Below, one piece after another: positions 58,595 through 64,000 of a stretch of DNA of 64,000 nt. The position numbers and the translations under genes were made by a program. The notes beneath the pieces were generated by a model. The model was not told where the DNA came from and did not search any database. It was given only the letters and a program-made list of their open reading frames with translations. This stretch comes from Crotalaria pallida. Lineage: Eukaryota > Streptophyta > Magnoliopsida > Fabales > Fabaceae. Location of the stretch: NCBI GenBank assembly GCA_037953625.1, contig CM075655.1, positions 120,225,001 through 120,289,000 on the forward strand. The letters run 5' to 3'. Position 1 is the first letter of the stretch, and the number at the start of each line of letters is the position of its first letter.

Positions 58595-59223
58595 GGGTCT
58601 ATTCGGCAAAACTAGCTTAAAGCTGTGAACTTGTAACTTGTAGCTATGAGCTACTAGCTTGTAGCTGTTAAGCTAGCTAGGAGCTGTGAGCTTGTAGCTG
58701 TTTAGCTGACTATTTAAAATAGTGTTGTTTGGCAAAACTAGCTTTTGAAATAGCTAAAAGTTATTAAATGACCAAAAAGGACATGCAATACTTTATTATT
58801 TTAAAGTTTTCAAATTTTTTCTTTATTTATTAAATAAATATTTAATTAATTATAATTTAATAAATTATAATTAATTAAATTCATTTTTTCTTAATTTATT
58901 AATTATGTAGTTAATTAATTAATTATAACAAAATTATTAAATTATAATTAATAATTAATTAGAGGGTAGTAAAATAATTTTAAATTTTGTTTGAGGATAT
59001 AATTGGTATTCCGTATATGAATTATTGAAAGCTAGTTTAGTTTCTAGAAAACTACTTCAAGTAGCTTTCTATAAGCTAGGTTTCAAAAGCTACAAGCTCC
59101 TTTTTTAAAAGCTATAAGCTCCTTTTAATTTGTGTTCACCGAACATGACTAATAGCTTATTGACTAAATTTAAAAGTTCCTAACTAGCTAAAAAGCTCTT
59201 AGCTCGTGTTGCCGAACAGAGCC
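58595..59223. mobile_element. TIR element with AGCT-rich subterminal repeats
   Basis: Left gggtctattcggcaaaacta and right, reverse-complemented, ggctctgttcggcaacacga. Both sides carry many agct words (gtagctatgagctactagc; aagctacaagctcc). About 630 bp, AT-rich centre with ttaattaatt runs. No clear target duplication, so the superfamily is left open (hAT or PIF/Harbinger type). Confidence 0.7.
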
Positions 59224-59531
59224 TTGTTTCAATTCTTATTAAGATGAAGAGACTTATGCATTTAAAAATAGGCATACAGTGGATCGAAAGAAGACATGGT
59301 ATATTCAACAGGTTTTTTTTGGAGGTGGTATTTGGAAAAAAATTTCGATAGGATCCTCTCATAACAATATACTGACATACTATGATTGTTTTTTTAGATA
59401 TGAGGTATCGGGAAAATATTTTCCACACCCCTGAATCAGAAAAAAATCAATTAAGTGCATTTTGAAATTTTCACTATTCAAATAGGGTTTGTGGATAAAA
59501 AAACAATATTTATATTCTAGAATTAAAAAAA

Positions 59532-60399
59532 GAGATTTGATTTTTGGTCCCCATTTCGATTTTTCGTTGACAATAATGCTCTTCCGTGTGTTATTTTTTC
59601 TGTCTCTCACGTGACGAAAATACTTTTTCGTTCCTATAGAGACGGAAAATTTTCATCTATCCCGTGATGGAAAACTTTCATCTACCAAGAGATGGAAAAA
59701 TTTCATCTACAGAGAGACGAAATAAGTTATCAGCAACAACACCTCCATTGTGATTTTTGTATATATGTCAGCCATGGACAACCTTATTTCATACTCGTCC
59801 AGTCTCATTTATAAGCAAAAAAAACATCTCATTCACGGTCTTAAATATGAGTAAAAATTAACCAATTTTCTATTCTCAATACAATCATTCTTAAAATTTC
59901 CCTACAAAGTGGTTGTAACATTTAATTTTTGTTTCATTCCCAATGCAAGTTTTCTAAAATAGTCAATTTTTCTATGAATTTGAGAAAATTAAATGCATTC
60001 AACTAACTTTCTTAATATATGTGAATTTTTTTTTTTTGCTTAAAAATAAGACCGAAGGGAGTAGTTTTGAGCATCTATGATGAACTTTTGCTGAAAATCA
60101 TGTGCAATATATGGACCATATAATTATTGTATATTGTTAAATGCATTACGTAATCACAATGGAGGTGTTGCTGCTGATATATAACTTCTTCCGTCTCTCG
60201 GTAGATGGAATTTTTCCATCTCTCGGTAGATGGAAATTTTCCATCACAGGATAGATGAAAATTTTTCGTCTCTATAGGAACGGAAAAGCGTTTCCTTCAT
60301 GTGAGAGACGGAAAAAATAACACGCGGAAGGACATTATTGGCAACGAAAAATCGAAATGGGACCAAAATCTCAAGTTTGGGGGCCAAAAATCGAATCTC
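59532..60399. mobile_element. Mutator-like element with nested MITE
   Basis: Inverted repeats of about 230 bp: left from gagatttgatttttggtccc, right (reverse-complemented) from gagattcgatttttggcccc, both continuing through agacggaaa / tctcatctacc-type repeats to caacacctccattgtgat. A 9-bp target duplication ttaaaaaaa lies at 59523-59531 and 60400-60408; it is low complexity but exact. A Stowaway-like MITE (59792-60064) sits between the arms. Confidence 0.78.
59792..60064. mobile_element. Nested Stowaway-like MITE
   Basis: Left atactcgtccagtctcattt, right aaaataagaccgaagggagt. The interior ctcaatacaatcattcttaa matches a repeat in invertase intron 6 (about 46440-46730). Confidence 0.7.
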
Positions 60400-60426
60400 T
60401 TAAAAAAAAACAACAAAATAAAGTTA

Positions 60427-61973
60427 GAGGTTTGGAATTTTCACCCCATACTTTATCCCCACACCCCAATTTAAAACTAAAGAGACCATTTTACCCTTCC
60501 CTCAATATGACTGTAAAACCCCACTAATTCATCATCTGCCCAAAAACATGTTTCAACTTCTACACGTTTCTTCCTCTCCTCTACACGGTTCCAACTTTTC
60601 ACAAACAAAGGGTTCACACTTCTTCCTCTACTCATTCATGGTTCCAACTTCTGTACAAACAAAGGTATTGTCTCCTTTTTCTCTTTTAATTTTTTTTTCT
60701 TCTTTCCTCTACTCATTCACGGTTGCAAGGGAATGTGGGTGGGTTGGTCATGGTCCTTGATTTCAACCATGGTGCAAAGATTAGGGTTTAGCGGAGGAGA
60801 AGAACAAACGTGAGTTTTGTCACCGATTAGAGAGAAGAGACTGTTGTCACTTTAGGGTTTTGGGGTTGAGTTTTAGGGGCACTGATTGGGTTGATTTATG
60901 CAGGTTAGTTCATGATTTTTTTGTTTTTTATGCACATTAGTACAACCTAGGCATGTTACATAAGTTTTTTTTTTTTGCAATGTGCCTCAGATCCGTTGTT
61001 TTGTTTAAGTAGGGAACTTGGAAGTGTTTCTGATGTATCAGTTTCGGAAACTGATAGTTTTCGACTCGTGGGTGTCGGAATTTTCATTTCCGAATTCTCG
61101 GTCTCGGAATTTTGCCAGCATTGCTTTTTTTAATCTTTTATTTGTTGTATTCATAGATGTTATTAATTGTTAATTTAAATTGTAAACTTAAAATGCTTTA
61201 TAATGTTTGTTTTCAGGAACGACGAGAGTCAAAACCACCGGGTCATTAACCGCGTCGTATAGGCGTGAGCAAGTTGCGAGACGTACTATGTCTCAAAGCA
61301 AAGCGAGATCTTCTCAAGCACCCACACATAGTGATAATTATGAAGAAGAGCAATGATGTTCCGCATATTAAGGAGGATGTTCCGCTGAGATCGAAGACGA
61401 GACAAGGTGGAAGAAGACGTGTTAGGGGTAGAAATGCTTAGATTGTTTTTAGGTTCTGTTGGTGGATTATTTATCATTTATGGATCTAGGTTGTGTTTAA
61501 TTGTTTTGGTTTGTGTTTATGGATTATGGATCATTTTGTTTTTTTGGTTTGTGTTTATGAACAAGTATTGTGCAATGGATATGTGGCGTTTAATGGTTTA
61601 TGGATTATGGATATTTTTATCGAAGATGATTATGAACAAGTTTTTATGATCAAGTGTTTATCAATTTGCTTTTAAGTGTTTATGGATATTTCTTTAGAAA
61701 TTGGCCAAAAAAACATGTTTCCAACACACGTGTCTCAGAAAATTGAAGAATTTTTCAACAGGTACCTCTCGATAGAAGGTGCCAGCATGTCTTGAAATAT
61801 GGCAAGTTTTTCCGAGAGGTATCTGTTGGAAAATTTTTCAATTTTCTGAGAGGTATCCGTCGGAAAATTATTCCGAGAGTCCCTAGTTGGAAATTTAATG
61901 AAGGGTAAAAATGAAATTTCACTGTTTAAATTGTGGTGTGGGGATAATAGTTGGGGTGAGAATTCCAATCCTC
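60427..61973. mobile_element. Mutator-like element with coding remnant
   Basis: A 1.5-kb element with inverted ends gaggtttggaattttcacc and (right, reverse-complemented) gaggattggaattctcacc; the pairing continues through tatccccacacc and caatttaaa. Target duplication ataaagtta at 60418-60426 and gtaaagtta at 61974-61982 (8 of 9 identical). The interior holds leader-like sequence with tagggttt, clusters of tcggaa/ttccga words, and an exon-like remnant at 61217-61356. It starts only 27 bp after the element 59532-60399. Confidence 0.75.
61217..61356 (+). pseudogene. Exon-like remnant inside Mutator-like element
   Basis: After an acceptor-like ttttcag at 61210-61216, one frame is open for about 46 codons, containing TTGSLTASYRREQVARRT and MSQSKARSSQAPTHSDNYEE, ending in TGA at 61354-61356. 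A second frame just downstream reads DVPLRSKTRQGGRRRVRG. Basic, Ser-rich texture typical of the start of transposon-encoded proteins. Family unknown; clearly incomplete. Confidence 0.4.
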
Positions 61974-61990
61974 GTAAAGTTAAGGGGAAA

Positions 61991-62038
61991 GGGCCCAATT
62001 TGAATAGTACTATTGGATTGGGCTGGATTGGGCCCATT
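61991..62038 (+). promoter_or_regulatory. Site II (TGGGCC) promoter motifs of the PPR gene
   Basis: Contains gggcccaat (61991), ttgggctgg (about 62018) and attgggcccatt (about 62027-62038), 120-165 bp upstream of the start codon. TGGGCC/TGGGCT site II motifs bind TCP factors and are enriched in plant genes for organelle-targeted proteins. They begin only 17 bp beyond the end of the Mutator-like element. Confidence 0.6.
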
Positions 62039-62155
62039 GCTAGCAGAAGAAAGGCGAAGAAATTTGGGAAGCAGAGAGCAGAGCAGATCAGCAGAGCAGG
62101 TAGCAAGGAAGTGAATACGGATAGTTGCAATTGAAATTTGAACAAATAATCGAAC

Positions 62156-63833
62156 ATGTGGAGGTCACCTCGTCGTTTCTCTTATCTCGTGAGTTCCTCT
62201 CTCGGACACACTCTATTTCTCTCCTCTCCCCATTACTGAAATGAAATCAACTTATTTTATTATTTATTTATGTTACCTTGTGTTTATAGGTTGCTAGATT
62301 GAATCAAGTTACGTCAATTGATGTTGATGTTGGGGTTATGGTTAATCATGCTTGTTCTTACTCTAAACTATCCACTCCTCCATCCCATTTCAACTCCTCA
62401 CACTCACAGGTATTTAATAATAATAATAACAATTACTAGAATTACTCAACTTAAGTAACTGTTTAATGTTTATGCAGTTAGTGATAGATAGTTGAATTCA
62501 TATTTATATTAGATTATACCTCATGCTCCGGGAGAGAGACCGAAGAATTATGTTGGGGAAAATGTTTCAAGAAAAGATAAGACCAAGTATCTTCTTAACA
62601 CTGTAAGAGAGTTTACTGATTAATAATGTGTTTGATATCTTATAGCCAATAATTATATTTTGTTGCTTTAATTTGATGTGTTCGAACCGGATAATATGCA
62701 GCTTCTTGATCTTAACGACAGTAAGGAGGCTATTTACGGTGCTCTTGATGCCTGGGTTGCATGGGAGCAAAACTTTCCCATTGCATCTCTAAAGCGGATA
62801 TTGACCGTGCTTGAGAAGGAGCAGCAGTGGCATAGGGTTGTTCAGGTATCACTATTGCTACTTACTCATTCTTCGTATGCATTATCCGTGTCAGAACAAA
62901 GAGTATTCAATTAAAAAAGAGGGAGCATGAAAGGGTGGAGATTGCAAGTGTGTGACTAAAGAAATGTTTGACTGAGGAGGCTAGTAAGTAACATCTACTC
63001 TAAGTGAGGATGGATGCATTTGCATTACAAATGTGAATGGAATGGGAGCCTATATCAGACTGGAGTCACTGGACCTCTGTACTTTTATCTTCAGTTAGAG
63101 TAGATCAAATTGCCCATCAAATCTGAATATTTTTTGTGCTTGAACCTTGAAATAAATCAGACATAATATAGTTACTGAAAGGCCTATGACTCCGGAAAGA
63201 AGACAAACATTGAATTACTTGCGTTGGATTTTTGTTTAGTACTTAAAATTAAATGAAACCAAGCTATGGAGCTTATCGATTTTGTAAGATCAATTTAGAT
63301 ATCCCGATGACCTGCCACTTTTTTTGTTGTTGCAGAAGGATTTTATAGTTTGATTCTCTGTGCAGAAGTTGACCAATTTTATGGCCTTCTTCTGCTTATA
63401 AAGTTATAGAATTTTTATAGTTTTTCTATGCCATGTCTTGAGTTTGACCTGGTCTGTTAGCATGTTAGTTTTTAGGATTACTGTGAGTTGTAAATAGAGA
63501 TGTTTTGGACTTATTTACTTTTAGCTTTTGGGAAGAATGAAAAATCCAGAGTGGAATTCCAATTGATCTTAGTTTTATTCAGTAAATCACTATGGCGCTT
63601 TAATATCTATCCTATCCAAGGTAATTAAATGGATGCTGAGCAAAGGGCAGGGAACCACAATGGGAACTTACGGTCAATTGATACGAGCATTGGATATGGA
63701 CCATAGAGTGGGTGAAGCACACAAATTCTGGGAGATGAAAATTGGCACTGATCTGCATTCAGTTCCTTGGCAATTGTGTCATCTCATGATATCGGTATAT
63801 TATCGAAACAACATGCTGGAAGATCTTGTTGGG
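62156..63833 (+). CDS. Organellar PPR-like protein, incomplete at window end
   Basis: Resembles the plant pentatricopeptide-repeat-like protein At4g18975. Exons read here: 62156-62188, 62290-62409, 62513-62602, 62702-62845 and 63621-63833, each a multiple of three and bounded by GT-AG, giving 200 codons before the window ends. The N-terminus MWRSPRRFSYL plus a basic and Ser-rich stretch suits a mitochondrial or plastid presequence. The conserved body starts at DLNDSKEAIYGALDAWVAWE and includes LEKEQQWHRVVQVIKWMLSKG and GTYGQLIRALDMDHRVGEAH, a PPR-like helical pair. About a third of the protein (the LFKxLEAFDRKPP region of the family) lies to the right of the window; 63834-64000 reads as intron. 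RNA binding in organelles is inferred from the family. Confidence 0.85.
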
Positions 63834-64000
63834 GTAAGCTTTCCATTATGACCTTTCTTATATATTTCTGATTAGTGATATCGCTTTTTTAAGTTTTGAA
63901 CATGCTTGAACTGATGGGCGATGGCATGTTGATCTGAATGTACATTTTTTCTTAATAGTGGAATATGGAAAATTTGGTGTCAATCGATCCATTTAGCCAA

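Noticed and set aside
58595..59223. Dense agct words as a regulatory array
   Set aside because: They lie symmetrically within inverted ends of a transposon-like element and are better explained as subterminal transposase-binding repeats.
61735..62157. 140-codon minus-strand frame and the 62134 plus-strand frame
   Set aside because: They overlap the Mutator-like element end and the PPR promoter, contradict each other in strand, and show no family signature.
1..64000. CRISPR arrays, prophage, plasmid, or biosynthetic cluster
   Set aside because: Repeats present are tandem duplications, microsatellites or transposons; genes have eukaryotic introns and are functionally unrelated. No endogenous viral genes were recognised.

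Overview
The window is nuclear DNA of a eudicot plant, most likely a papilionoid legume. It is AT-rich, all protein genes but one have GT-AG introns, the proteins match plant families, and the intergenic DNA is full of small plant transposons. The legume assignment is an inference from protein and repeat flavour, not from a search. Six protein genes can be assembled exon by exon, and nearly all other open frames are chance or transposon-derived. Left to right they are: (1) 1580-5072 minus, HOP/STI1, the HSP70-HSP90 organizing co-chaperone, 7 exons, 583 aa, with a perfect heat-shock element upstream. (2) 9694-10605 plus, an NDUFAF6-like mitochondrial complex I assembly factor, one coding exon behind a 1.7 kb intron in the 5' leader. 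(3) 32013-34001 plus, a VND4/VND5-type NAC transcription factor for xylem-vessel and secondary-wall formation, 3 coding exons, 344 aa, probably with a long leader intron. (4) 41819-44100 minus, a thylakoid-lumen pentapeptide-repeat protein (TL17-like), 7 exons, 261 aa. (5) 46169-50362 minus, a vacuolar acid invertase, 7 exons, 672 aa, with the classical 9-nt mini-exon. (6) 62156 to beyond the right edge, plus, an organellar PPR-like protein resembling Arabidopsis At4g18975, incomplete at the window end. The genes are unrelated housekeeping or developmental loci, with no operon, cluster or shared pathway. Between them lies a dense, well-preserved layer of mobile DNA. It includes tRNA-derived SINEs with target-site duplications (3.4, 13.9 and 21.2 kb), three copies of one very short SINE family (23.3, 29.2 and 39.1 kb), and Stowaway-like CTCCCTCCGT MITEs, some nested or tandemly amplified. 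There are four Mutator-like non-autonomous elements with long inverted repeats and 8-10 bp target duplications (11.5, 18.2, 59.5 and 60.4 kb), a GC-rich hAT-like MITE nested in an older repeat (21.8 kb), a CACTA end (57.3 kb), and LINE remnants (36 and 38 kb). I found no tRNA, rRNA, CRISPR, viral or bacterial-type feature. I did not find a clearly new biological system. The most unusual items are the back-to-back Mutator-like elements abutting the PPR promoter, a possible cargo-carrying element at 18.2-19.3 kb, an intron-split minimal upstream ORF in the NDUFAF6 leader, a duplicated exon-like module at 53.4/54.6 kb, and a MITE whose right half became a three-unit tandem array.
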